From UBA9339 sp964535195 (lineage in GTDB: Bacteria > Pseudomonadota > Gammaproteobacteria > UBA9339): a stretch of 16,721 bases of DNA. The translations under genes were made by a program, and so were the position numbers. Below the pieces are notes generated by a model. The model had not been told where the DNA came from, did no database searches, and was given only the letters and a program-made list of their open reading frames with translations. The stretch covers positions 1 to 16,721 of the forward strand of contig CAZHSI010000022.1 in NCBI GenBank assembly GCA_964535195.1, written 5' to 3'. This document shows positions 1 through 7,190 of the stretch, piece after piece (the stretch's first letter is position 1; each line of letters opens with the position of its first letter).

Positions 1-89
1 ATTTGATTTACAAATGGTATCGTTCCATTAGGTGCTAATTCTGCATTTTGAAGTACCCCTCGTAAATTAAATTGATGCCTTTTATTCAT
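1..89 (-). CDS. 5' end of an unidentified divergent gene (partial)
   Basis: An open frame of 29 codons runs leftward from an ATG at 89 to the window edge without a stop, beginning MNKRHQFNLRGVLQNAELAP. I do not recognise the family from this fragment. There is no clear Shine-Dalgarno. A weak promoter-like arrangement lies just upstream on the minus strand: TAGACA, 16 nt, TGTTAT at 97-102, then 7 nt to the ATG. This resembles the possible leaderless arrangement of proS, which points the other way. The gene would share an 87-nt divergent regulatory region with proS. It could also be chance open frame, because only 89 nt are visible. Confidence 0.35.
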   Translation of the reverse strand, partial: MNKRHQFNLRGVLQNAELAPNGTIPFVNQ

Positions 90-118
90 CTTTGCAATAA
101 CAATTTCGCACTTTGAGG

Positions 119-145
119 TGTCTAGGGATATATCTCAAGATGACA
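119..145. repeat. Degenerate intergenic repeat, copy 1
   Basis: These 27 nt match 10745-10771 at 20 of 27 positions by eye, without gaps. Shared cores are GTCTAGG, TATATC and AGATGA. The segment is itself partly palindromic around GATATATC. It covers the predicted -35 element of proS (140-145). Read on the minus strand it resembles the TGTCATCTTGAG type of short extragenic repeat found scattered in many bacterial genomes. Membership of such a family is inferred from two copies only. Confidence 0.45.
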
Positions 146-168
146 CACCCGCTTAACTATTGTAAAAT
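140..168 (+). promoter_or_regulatory. proS promoter, possibly giving a leaderless mRNA
   Basis: ATGACA (140-145, 5/6 to the sigma70 -35) is separated by 17 nt from TAAAAT (163-168, 5/6 to the -10). The proS ATG starts only 8 nt after the -10, and those nt (GCCCCCCT) contain no Shine-Dalgarno. Transcription starting the usual 6-9 nt after the -10 would begin at or next to the A of the start codon. Confidence 0.5.
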
Positions 169-176
169 GCCCCCCT

Positions 177-1886
177 ATGCAAACATCAAAATTTTTACTC
201 GCTACTTTACGTGAAGAACCAGCCGAAGCTGAAGTTATTAGCCATAAACTGATGTTACGTGCGGGGATGATTCGAAAACTTGCGGCTGGTATTTATACTT
301 GGTTACCGGTTGGTTTACGTGTGCTCAAAAAAGTAGAGAATATTATTCGCGAAGAGATGAACCGAATTGGTGCCCTTGAGATTTTAATGCCTGCGATTCA
401 ACCGGCAGAGCTGTGGTTAAAATCAGAGCGTTGGGATACTTTTGGTGATCAGTTATTAAAAATAAAAGATCGGAACGGTCACGGTTTTTGTTTTGGCCCA
501 ACTCACGAAGAGGTTATTACTGATTTGGCGCGGCATGAGTTACGAAGTTATAAACAGCTCCCAATTACTTTTTACCAAATTCAGAGTAAGTTTCGCGATG
601 AGATTCGTCCCCGCTTTGGTGTTATGCGGGGGCGTGAGTTTATGATGAAAGATGCTTATTCTTTTCACCTTGATGAGGAGTCGCTGGCCCAAACTTACGA
701 TGTTATGTACGAAGCTTATACTCGTATTTTTTCGCGACTGGGCTTAAAATTTCGACCGGTACTTGCAGATACTGGAAATATTGGTGGTAATAAATCACAT
801 GAGTTTCAGGTGTTGGCTGATTCTGGTGAAGACTTAATTGTTTATAGTGATGATAGTAGTTATGCAGCTAATATCGAAACGGCAGAAAGCTTAATGCCTT
901 CGCTTACGGCGCAGCCCTCTGACAATAAAAGGCAAGAGGTCACCACGCCAAACGTTGGTACTATCAGTGAAGTCGCTGCCTTTTTAAACATAACAACTAA
1001 ACAAATTTTGAAGACTTTGATTGTTAAGGGAAGAGATGTGCCACATGTGGCGTTGGTTTTACGTGGTGATCATGATTTAAATGAAGTGAAGGTTGGTAAA
1101 CTAGAAGAGATTGCATCACCACTAACCTTCATCAATCCTGGTGAGTTTCATGAGCTTTTCGGTTGTGCTGCCGGTTTTGTTGGTCCATTAGGGTTAAATC
1201 TACCAATGATTATCGACCGGGATGCGGTGGCAGTTAAAGATTTTGTATGTGGCGCTAATAAAAATGATCGACATCTAATGAACGTAAATTGGGAGCGTGA
1301 TTTACCGCTGCCCAAAGTTGCTGATTTACGTAAGGTGGTTGAAGGTGATTTGAGCCCAGATGGGAAAGGCACATTAAAATTTATGCGTGGGATTGAGGTT
1401 GGACAGGTATTTCAGCTTGGTAAAAAGTATAGCCAAACGATGGGGGCTGCGGTCTTAACTGAAACAGGAAAGTCGAGTTCCATGTTTATGGGCTGTTATG
1501 GTATCGGGGTATCACGCACCGTAGCTGCGTCGATTGAACAAAATCACGATGAGCGAGGAATTATTTGGCCCGATCAAATTGCACCCTTTCAGGTAGTAAT
1601 TATTCCTATGAGTCTGCATAAATCTTATCGGGTGCGTGAGGTAGCAGAGAAAATTTATCGGGATCTATTTGATGCAGGGATCGATGTCTTACTAGATGAC
1701 CGTAAAGAACGAGCGGGAGTTTTGTTTACTGACATGGATTTAATTGGTATCCCCCATCGTATTGTGATTGGTGAAAGTGGTATCGATGCTGGGGTTGTGG
1801 AGTATAAGTCGCGACAAAATGCTGCTGCAGAAAACGTCAAATTTGATAATTTGGTTATGTTTATCAAGGATAAGATCAAAACCTAA
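177..1886 (+). CDS. proS: Prolyl-tRNA synthetase, bacterial type with editing domain
   Basis: Class II aminoacyl-tRNA synthetase that charges tRNA-Pro with proline in the cytoplasm. The 569 residues match the usual size of the bacterial form (about 570). Seen in order: the N-terminal catalytic half with GPTHEE near 108, motif 2 around FRDEIRPRFGVMRGRE (139-154) and MMKDAYSFH (156-164); the inserted YbaK-like editing domain (about 225-405), which removes mischarged Ala and keeps a lysine at 279, the position of the E. coli editing-domain Lys279, plus RGDHDLNE; motif 3 GIGVSRTVAA (442-451); and the anticodon-binding C-terminal domain ending about 565. The ATG at 177 gives the family's normal N-terminus. 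There is no Shine-Dalgarno and the -10 is 8 nt away, so translation may be leaderless. Identification is secure. Confidence 0.97.
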   Translation: MQTSKFLLATLREEPAEAEVISHKLMLRAGMIRKLAAGIYTWLPVGLRVLKKVENIIREEMNRIGALEILMPAIQPAELWLKSERWDTFGDQLLKIKDRNGHGFCFGPTHEEVITDLARHELRSYKQLPITFYQIQSKFRDEIRPRFGVMRGREFMMKDAYSFHLDEESLAQTYDVMYEAYTRIFSRLGLKFRPVLADTGNIGGNKSHEFQVLADSGEDLIVYSDDSSYAANIETAESLMPSLTAQPSDNKRQEVTTPNVGTISEVAAFLNITTKQILKTLIVKGRDVPHVALVLRGDHDLNEVKVGKLEEIASPLTFINPGEFHELFGCAAGFVGPLGLNLPMIIDRDAVAVKDFVCGANKNDRHLMNVNWERDLPLPKVADLRKVVEGDLSPDGKGTLKFMRGIEVGQVFQLGKKYSQTMGAAVLTETGKSSSMFMGCYGIGVSRTVAASIEQNHDERGIIWPDQIAPFQVVIIPMSLHKSYRVREVAEKIYRDLFDAGIDVLLDDRKERAGVLFTDMDLIGIPHRIVIGESGIDAGVVEYKSRQNAAAENVKFDNLVMFIKDKIKT

Positions 1887-1901
1887 TATGAATTTCAGAG
1901 T

Positions 1902-2013
1902 TATACTCCTCGTAAAATGGATTTAGACGAGGTGCCCTCATTTTTACGATATTTTAAATGGGGATCATAAAAATAAGGGCAACAAAGTATAAAGCCATTT
2001 TACGAGGAGTATA
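1902..2013. repeat. 112-nt nested inverted repeat (MITE-like) that includes the fmdB ribosome binding site
   Basis: A perfect 19-nt inverted repeat (TATACTCCTCGTAAAATGG at 1902-1920, complement at 1995-2013) encloses a second inverted pair, 1934-1950 with 1964-1980, matching at 15 of 17 positions around a 13-nt loop. The ends read TA on both sides, as expected for elements that duplicate TA on insertion (IS630/mariner type), but no transposase or second copy is visible here. The right outer arm contains GAGGAG (2004-2009), which is the fmdB Shine-Dalgarno. A competing 6-bp pairing exists: CCTCGT (1908-1913) with ACGAGG (1927-1932), which would free that Shine-Dalgarno. A weak internal promoter is possible: TTTACG 1943-1948, 17 nt, CATAAA 1966-1971. 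Confidence 0.75.
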
Positions 2014-2014
2014 T

Positions 2015-2305
2015 ATGCCTATTTATGAGTACAAATGTAAAAACTGTAAATACCAGTTTGAGCAATTACAAAAAATAACTGAGAAACCACCCCGCGTTTG
2101 TCCTAAATGTAAAAAAGCGGGGATTGTAAAAATGGTTTCTAGTACCAACTTTCAACTGAAAGGCACTGGTTGGTATGTCACTGACTTTAAAGATAAAAAG
2201 AAAGACAGCGGGAGGGGTAGGGGTGAAGAAAGCCAAGCCGATTCCAAAGCTAAAAAGAAAGAAACTAAGCTGCCTGAAAAATCAAAAGTTACAAGTAAAA
2301 AATAA
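2015..2305 (+). CDS. FmdB-type zinc-ribbon protein
   Basis: Small cytoplasmic zinc-ribbon protein of the FmdB/CxxC regulatory family, 96 residues. It begins MPIYEYKCKNC, then CPKC near residues 30-33, giving four cysteines (CxxC...CxxC) for one zinc. The C-terminal third is a lysine/serine-rich basic tail, probably disordered. The ATG at 2015 is chosen over the in-frame ATG at 1958 because it has GAGGAG 5 nt upstream and because the family starts MPxYEY. The molecular role of this family is not well established; linkage to aspS is common in gammaproteobacteria, and aspS follows 79 nt downstream. The ribosome binding site lies inside a 19-bp inverted repeat, so expression may depend on RNA folding. 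Confidence 0.9.
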   Translation: MPIYEYKCKNCKYQFEQLQKITEKPPRVCPKCKKAGIVKMVSSTNFQLKGTGWYVTDFKDKKKDSGRGRGEESQADSKAKKKETKLPEKSKVTSKK

Positions 2306-2384
2306 TTTGTCCTTTTTGTCTTTCTACGTTTTTACGTAAACTTTTGCTAAACTTTTTTTAATTATTTGATTTGAGAAAAACTCT

Positions 2385-4142
2385 ATGCGTACACACTATT
2401 GTAACGAAATTACTCAAGAATTAATTGGCAACGAAGTTCGGTTATGCGGCTGGGTAAACCGGGTTCGCCATCACGGTAAAGTAGTATTTATCAATTTAAG
2501 AGATCGCGAAGATATTGTGCAAATAGTTGTCGAAGAAGAAAATCAAGAGCTATTCTCTATTGCTACTAAAATTCATAATGAATATGTCTTGGCTATTACT
2601 GGTAAAGTCCGTCCTCGACCCGAGGGTCTGGTTAACCATGAGATGGTTACTGGTGCCGTAGAAGTAGTGGCTTTTAAGTTAGAGGTCCTTGCGCGTTCTG
2701 AAGCTTTGCCGTTTAACCTTGATGAATACCAAGAGGCAAACGATGAGTTACGGTTAAAATATCGCTATTTAGATTTACGGCGTAAAGAAGCAGGCGAAAA
2801 GATAGTTTTTCGCTCTAAAGTAATGAAACAGATCCGTGATTATTTTGATCGGTTAGGTTTTGTTGACATTGAAACGCCGATTTTGACGAAAAGCACCCCC
2901 GAAGGAGCGCGTGATTTTTTAGTTCCTAGCCGCAATTTCCCCGGAAAATTTTATGCGCTGCCACAATCGCCGCAAATTTTTAAACAACTTTTAATGGCGG
3001 CTGGTTTCGACCGTTATTATCAAATTGTAAAATGTTTTCGTGATGAGGATTTACGGGCTGATCGTCAACCAGAATTTACTCAATTAGATGTTGAGCTCTC
3101 TTTTGTTGATGCCCAAGAGATTATGCGGATTCACGAGGAATTGTTGCGCGAACTGTTTATTAAATTGCTAAATATAGCTCTGCCACAACCTTTTTTGCAG
3201 ATGACTTATCAAGAGGCGATGACCAGATTCGGATCGGATAAGCCAGATTTACGTATCCCTTTAGAAGTCATAGATATTGCTGATATAGTTGAGAACTCTG
3301 GGTTTGCGGTGTTTGCTAATGCGGCTAAAAACCCTGGTTGTCGGGTAGCAGCTTTACGGTTACCCCAAGGAGCAACTCTTTCTCGTAGAGAGCTTGATGC
3401 TTATACCGACTATGTTTCAGGTTTTGGTTTAAAAGGACTCGCTTATATAAAAGTGAATGATCGGAGTCAAGGAGTGACGGGATTACAATCTTCAATTTTG
3501 AAGTTTTTATCTGAGGAACTTGTTGAAAATATTTTACGACGTACTCAGGCTGAAACGGGAGATATTATTTTCTTTGCTGCTGGAGAGACTTTAATCGTTA
3601 GTGAAGCATTGGGAGCACTGCGTATTAAGCTAGGGCACGATCATGGTTTAGTGGCGCATGGTTTTAAACCTCTTTGGGTCGTTGATTTTCCAATGTTTAC
3701 TAAAACCGCTGAGGGTACATGGACTTTTATGCATCATCCCTTTACTTCACCTGCCACGGATAAACCGGAAGAAGTTATCGCTAATCCTGCCGCGATTTCT
3801 GCCCGCGCTTACGATTTAGTATTAAATGGGACTGAACTTGGTGGTGGGTCAATGAGAATAAATGATTACCAAATGCAAATGGCAGTATTTAAAACTATTG
3901 GGATTAGTGAAGAGGTTGCTAGCGAGAGGTTTGGTCATTTGCTTGAGGCATTTAAGTATGGTTATCCACCAGAAGGAGGGATCGCTTTTGGTATCGATCG
4001 GTTGGTTATGCTGATGTGTGGTGCTAAATCAATTCGCGAGGTGATCGCTTTTCCGAAAACGCAGACCGGAGTATGCCCATTAGTGCAAGCCCCGTCGGGG
4101 GTTAATGCAGCACAATTGAACGAGCTAGGGATTAAGTATTAA
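2385..4142 (+). CDS. aspS: Aspartyl-tRNA synthetase, probably non-discriminating
   Basis: Class II synthetase of 585 residues (family about 590). Seen: N-terminal OB-fold anticodon-binding domain (about 1-105), motif 1 around FVDIETPILTKSTPEGARDF, motif 2 FRDEDLRADRQPEFTQLD, the bacterial GAD insertion in the middle, and motif 3 GIAFGIDRLVMLM near the end. His30 and Gly81 (in RPEG) line up with His31 and Gly82 of Pseudomonas aeruginosa AspRS, residues reported to permit tRNA-Asn recognition; the discriminating E. coli enzyme differs there. The protein may therefore make Asp-tRNA-Asn for GatCAB amidation; this is inferred from alignment from memory. The start ATG has only a weak GAGAAA upstream. 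It is probably co-transcribed with fmdB. Confidence 0.97.
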   Translation: MRTHYCNEITQELIGNEVRLCGWVNRVRHHGKVVFINLRDREDIVQIVVEEENQELFSIATKIHNEYVLAITGKVRPRPEGLVNHEMVTGAVEVVAFKLEVLARSEALPFNLDEYQEANDELRLKYRYLDLRRKEAGEKIVFRSKVMKQIRDYFDRLGFVDIETPILTKSTPEGARDFLVPSRNFPGKFYALPQSPQIFKQLLMAAGFDRYYQIVKCFRDEDLRADRQPEFTQLDVELSFVDAQEIMRIHEELLRELFIKLLNIALPQPFLQMTYQEAMTRFGSDKPDLRIPLEVIDIADIVENSGFAVFANAAKNPGCRVAALRLPQGATLSRRELDAYTDYVSGFGLKGLAYIKVNDRSQGVTGLQSSILKFLSEELVENILRRTQAETGDIIFFAAGETLIVSEALGALRIKLGHDHGLVAHGFKPLWVVDFPMFTKTAEGTWTFMHHPFTSPATDKPEEVIANPAAISARAYDLVLNGTELGGGSMRINDYQMQMAVFKTIGISEEVASERFGHLLEAFKYGYPPEGGIAFGIDRLVMLMCGAKSIREVIAFPKTQTGVCPLVQAPSGVNAAQLNELGIKY

Positions 4143-4303
4143 GATTACTCTAACCTATCTGGTTCGATAAATGGGGAATAATCTTTAGCTGTTCCCGCTA
4201 AAAAGAAATAGTCATAGAAAACAAGATGATTGCAGGACATTAAAAATTATTTTTCGTAAGCAATTTTCACATAAAGTACTAAAAATCAATAAACAAGATT
4301 TTT

Positions 4304-4322
4304 TTCAGCGAGAATCGCTGAA
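4304..4322. other. Short perfect hairpin
   Basis: TTCAGCGA-GAA-TCGCTGAA forms an 8-bp stem with a 3-nt loop. The T run lies before it on the plus strand, so it does not have terminator geometry on either strand. Function unknown. Confidence 0.5.
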
Positions 4323-4398
4323 TAGTCTTAACAGTGATTGACATTATTTATGGAGTGTCGAAAATTTGGGGCTAATGAACTGAAAAATATTTATATGG

Positions 4399-4414
4399 TA
4401 TACTAAATTAGTAT
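4399..4414 (+). promoter_or_regulatory. Candidate promoter -10 with overlapping palindromic operator
   Basis: TATACT (4399-4404) is a 5/6 match to the -10 consensus. ATACTAA-A-TTAGTAT (4400-4414) is a perfect 7-1-7 inverted repeat lying directly on it, as expected for a repressor site that blocks polymerase. The leader to the TTG start would be about 50 nt. The -35 is poor, so an activator or the upstream TTGACA promoter are alternatives. Confidence 0.4.
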
Positions 4415-4463
4415 TTATTCCATGCGGTTTGTTGTGTGAAAAGTAATAGGTGAGGTCAATAGA

Positions 4464-5885
4464 TTGATTAATTGGAAAGTTTCCTCTTTATTTTTTTTTC
4501 TAATATTTTTTTCGTCTGTAGCAGTGGCCGAAAAAGAATACCGCTATAATAATAGCGGCCATGCGATTTGTTGCCCGATGAATTATTCTGGTTTTAATTT
4601 GGCGCTCAACAGAAGACAGTTTGCAATTGCTAAAAAATTAAGAATTTATTTACGAAGCGATATGTCCAATATAAAAAAGGGTATGAGGTTGTATTTTATA
4701 TCAAGGTTATATCAAGGACTTTGTGTTGGATTTACTACTCTATGGTTATATTCTAAATGGTTGTCCATAGCTAATCAGGAAAGTCCTCCTGTCAAAATAA
4801 AAGATGAAAAATGGTTCTGGACCGTCGTAGATTTAATACTTGAATGGGATGGCGAGCGGGTGTTAAGTGATGAAGAAATTGTCGATGTTGATTTTTTTAT
4901 TAAAATGTTAGAGCGTTTTCAAAATATTGGAAAGTACAACCATAAGATCAATCAAGGAGAATTAGATAAAATTATTAAAGATATGAATCAAGGAAGTTCA
5001 ATAAAAAAAGAGTACGCGATTGGGTCATTGTTTACTTTGGAGGAATTTAGAAGGCTTTTGCAAGTTAAAAATTTTATTCGCGAACGTAGGTTGATTTTGA
5101 TTACTTCACATAATCATGCTACGGGCCTATTTAAATTAGATAATTATTATTATTATTATGATGCAAGTAGCTTTGTTGGCGTATGTGTAACCGAATCTCT
5201 TGATTATCTTGCTGCCAATATTTTTGCAGCAAATGGGTTTGAAGAGCAGACTCCATCACCGATAGGTATTCGTATATTTTTTCTTGATCAAGAAACAGAA
5301 CCATATTTGTCTCCCAAAGATTTGCTGAAGCAGGTAGATATAAAATCAGTTCCAAAGTCGGGTTATGCTGATGGTTATTCTAGCTTAATTATGGCAGCTG
5401 AGGTTGGTAGTTTGGAGTCCGTGCAGTTTTTTTTGGACTTGAATAAAGTCGACCCTAACAAGGTTAATGACGATGGCAATACGGCATTTATGCTTGCCAG
5501 CAGCTATGGGTACGTTGATATTGTTAAAGCGTTTTTGAAGGATAAGAGGACAACAGTTGATGTTGTTAATAAAGAGGGACAGACAGCGCTTATGTTAGCC
5601 AGTCATTTTTGTCATAGCGAGGTAGTAAAGGCAATTTTAGAAGATGAATATCAAAGGGTAGATGTTAATAAGTTTGGTATATGTAGTAAAAACTTGAATG
5701 CGCTTATGAGAGCCATTTATGATGAGTGTAGTGATGTCGTCAAAGTACTTTTAGAGGATAAATATCACAGAGTCGATGTTGATGCAGTTGACAGCTCAGG
5801 TTTGACCGCCCTTAGGTACGCTAAATTTACTAACAACCCAGATCTCATTAACATGCTATTGTCATATAAAGATAACCCAGTGTAA
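4464..5885 (+). CDS. Exported ankyrin-repeat protein with a YopT/C58-like cysteine protease pattern
   Basis: 473 residues. Residues 1-22 form a signal peptide (hydrophobic FFFLIFF run, then AVA before Glu23), so export through Sec is likely. Residues about 80-275 are not a family I can name with certainty, but they hold QGLCVGFTTLW (Cys87), HNHATG (His218) and YYYDAS (Asp233). The spacings, 131 and 15, are close to those of the YopT catalytic triad (Cys139, His258, Asp274: 119 and 16). About five ankyrin repeats follow (roughly 302-330, 337-368, 372-402, 410-440, 446-470), probably binding a protein partner. The TTG start is chosen because AGGTGAGG lies about 8 nt upstream and the signal peptide follows at once. 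The exported ankyrin half is well supported; protease activity is inference. Confidence 0.8.
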   Translation: MINWKVSSLFFFLIFFSSVAVAEKEYRYNNSGHAICCPMNYSGFNLALNRRQFAIAKKLRIYLRSDMSNIKKGMRLYFISRLYQGLCVGFTTLWLYSKWLSIANQESPPVKIKDEKWFWTVVDLILEWDGERVLSDEEIVDVDFFIKMLERFQNIGKYNHKINQGELDKIIKDMNQGSSIKKEYAIGSLFTLEEFRRLLQVKNFIRERRLILITSHNHATGLFKLDNYYYYYDASSFVGVCVTESLDYLAANIFAANGFEEQTPSPIGIRIFFLDQETEPYLSPKDLLKQVDIKSVPKSGYADGYSSLIMAAEVGSLESVQFFLDLNKVDPNKVNDDGNTAFMLASSYGYVDIVKAFLKDKRTTVDVVNKEGQTALMLASHFCHSEVVKAILEDEYQRVDVNKFGICSKNLNALMRAIYDECSDVVKVLLEDKYHRVDVDAVDSSGLTALRYAKFTNNPDLINMLLSYKDNPV

Positions 5886-5977
5886 TACGAGCAGTTACCT
5901 AAACAAGCTTCTATCATCGCACATCAAAATCACTTAAGGTTCCTTAATCTTAGCATAAGGAAATGTTAATTATCGGT

Positions 5978-5986
5978 TGCTATTAT
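5978..5986 (+). promoter_or_regulatory. Extended -10 promoter for the glycosidase-family gene
   Basis: TGC followed by TATTAT (5981-5986) fits the extended -10 pattern TGnTATAAT; no convincing -35 is present. Only 7 nt (GTGAGAT) separate it from the ATG at 5994, so the transcript may be leaderless or nearly so. Confidence 0.4.
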
Positions 5987-5993
5987 GTGAGAT

Positions 5994-7190
5994 ATGAATA
6001 AATATCTCGCTAAAAAAGATCGCTGTTTGCGCAAAAGATTAATGACCTTGTTTGCTGCTTTAATGGTTTTATTTGGCGCGTCATTAAGTGCTTCGGCTGC
6101 GACTACTTTAGAAGTACGCAATGTTGATAGGGTAAGGATAGTTACGTTTGATCCCGCAAAAAATAGGTTGGTATTGTTTTCTGCCAAAGAACAAGGTTTT
6201 CCTGAGGGAGCACAAATAAGTCACATTTTCAAAAATACGAAGGCAGAAGTAGCTATCAATGCTGGATTTTTTGATCGTGGACCATATGGCAATCCTGATT
6301 TATTGGAAAAAATTAAGGAAAAATTTTTTGATCCCAGCAATGCCGGTTATGCTTTTCCTTCTGCTATTTTGATGAGCAAGAAAAAACTTTTATCAGACAC
6401 AGATAATTATCTGCCAGCTGTTGGGATTAATGAGGCCGGAGAAATCAAATTTGGAGAAGTTAAAGTAGTATGGTATGCCTCATGTTTTAAAAATGGATCA
6501 AGGCTTCAGATAGATCGTTCCACAAAAATGGATGTAGATACTACTGATGCTGTGATTTATCTCAAAGATGAAAATGATAAAAGTTTTATGGAAGTATCTT
6601 TGTCAGATGGTGTGGTTTCTAATATAAGGCTGGTACCAGAAATTGCATGCAATAAAAAGCTTAATTCTTTTTATGTCCATAATCCCTCGGCAGATGCAGT
6701 AAGTGAGTTAAAGTCCATAAAACAAGGTGATAACATTAGTATTACTTATGAATTAAAAGCGGCTGTATATACTGCAACTGGTGAAGCTAACAGCGAAGAT
6801 CCTGAATTAAGCGCCTTCTTTAACAGCTGTTCTGATGTGGTTTCTGGCGGGCAACTGTTAATATATAACGGTGAAGTTGATCCTCGGGGTAACAAAATGT
6901 ACCCTGGGCGTGCGGCTGCATATGAAAAATTTGGTACTGCAATTTGTATTCATAAAGGTGAGAATCCTAAGGTTAGTCTAATGGTGGACACAGAGGGGAG
7001 CCTGATGTCAGGAGGAAGAATAGCTAAAGATGATTTTATTGCTCTCGTAAAAAAAGAAAACTGTGAACAAGTGTTAAGCCTTGATGGTGGCAAATCGTCG
7101 GGTATGATTACTGATATTGATGGTAAATATGAGGTCGTAGGCAGAGAGCGCATAATATCTGATGTGCTTGCGATTTTGCCTGGCGCATAG
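5994..7190 (+). CDS. Exported phosphodiester glycosidase (NAGPA domain) family protein
   Basis: 398 residues. The N-terminus has a basic segment (KKDRCLRKR), a hydrophobic core (LMTLFAALMVLFGASL) and a probable cleavage site after ASA at 35, so the mature protein is periplasmic or secreted. The body shows hallmarks of the phosphodiester glycosidase fold shared with the eukaryotic mannose-6-phosphate uncovering enzyme: INAGFF (88-93), VSGGQLLI (283-290), GRAAA (305-309) and LSLDGGKSSGM (361-371). Bacterial members are thought to cleave sugar phosphodiesters on exopolysaccharides or wall polymers; the substrate here is unknown. The first ATG is kept because it supplies the positive n-region; a start at Met17 (6042) would lose it. 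It lies beside the exported ankyrin gene and may belong to the same accessory block. Confidence 0.85.
   Translation: MNKYLAKKDRCLRKRLMTLFAALMVLFGASLSASAATTLEVRNVDRVRIVTFDPAKNRLVLFSAKEQGFPEGAQISHIFKNTKAEVAINAGFFDRGPYGNPDLLEKIKEKFFDPSNAGYAFPSAILMSKKKLLSDTDNYLPAVGINEAGEIKFGEVKVVWYASCFKNGSRLQIDRSTKMDVDTTDAVIYLKDENDKSFMEVSLSDGVVSNIRLVPEIACNKKLNSFYVHNPSADAVSELKSIKQGDNISITYELKAAVYTATGEANSEDPELSAFFNSCSDVVSGGQLLIYNGEVDPRGNKMYPGRAAAYEKFGTAICIHKGENPKVSLMVDTEGSLMSGGRIAKDDFIALVKKENCEQVLSLDGGKSSGMITDIDGKYEVVGRERIISDVLAILPGA

Larger units (their letters stand above)
4143..4463. other. 321-nt intergenic region upstream of the ankyrin gene
   Basis: I see no gene here. The region holds a small hairpin (4304-4322), a perfect TTGACA at 4338-4343 with a possible -10 GAAAAT 16 nt on (4360-4365), and a stronger -10 TATACT at 4399-4404 without a good -35. 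A 7-1-7 palindrome overlaps that -10. AGGTGAGG (4448-4455) precedes the TTG start at 4464. No clear Rho-independent terminator for aspS was found. Confidence 0.6.

Noticed and set aside
1958..2014. Upstream in-frame ATG for fmdB
   Set aside because: It lies inside the inverted repeat, has no ribosome binding site, and the family starts at MPxYEY, which coincides with the ATG at 2015.
4304..4322. Rho-independent terminator for aspS
   Set aside because: The hairpin is good, but the T run precedes it on the plus strand and becomes an A run after it on the minus strand, so neither strand has stem followed by U tract.
5131..5355. Minus-strand Asn/Gln-rich open frame inside the ankyrin gene
   Set aside because: It arises from the antisense of the Tyr-rich run YYYYY and neighbours; no signals, and the plus-strand protein is well supported.
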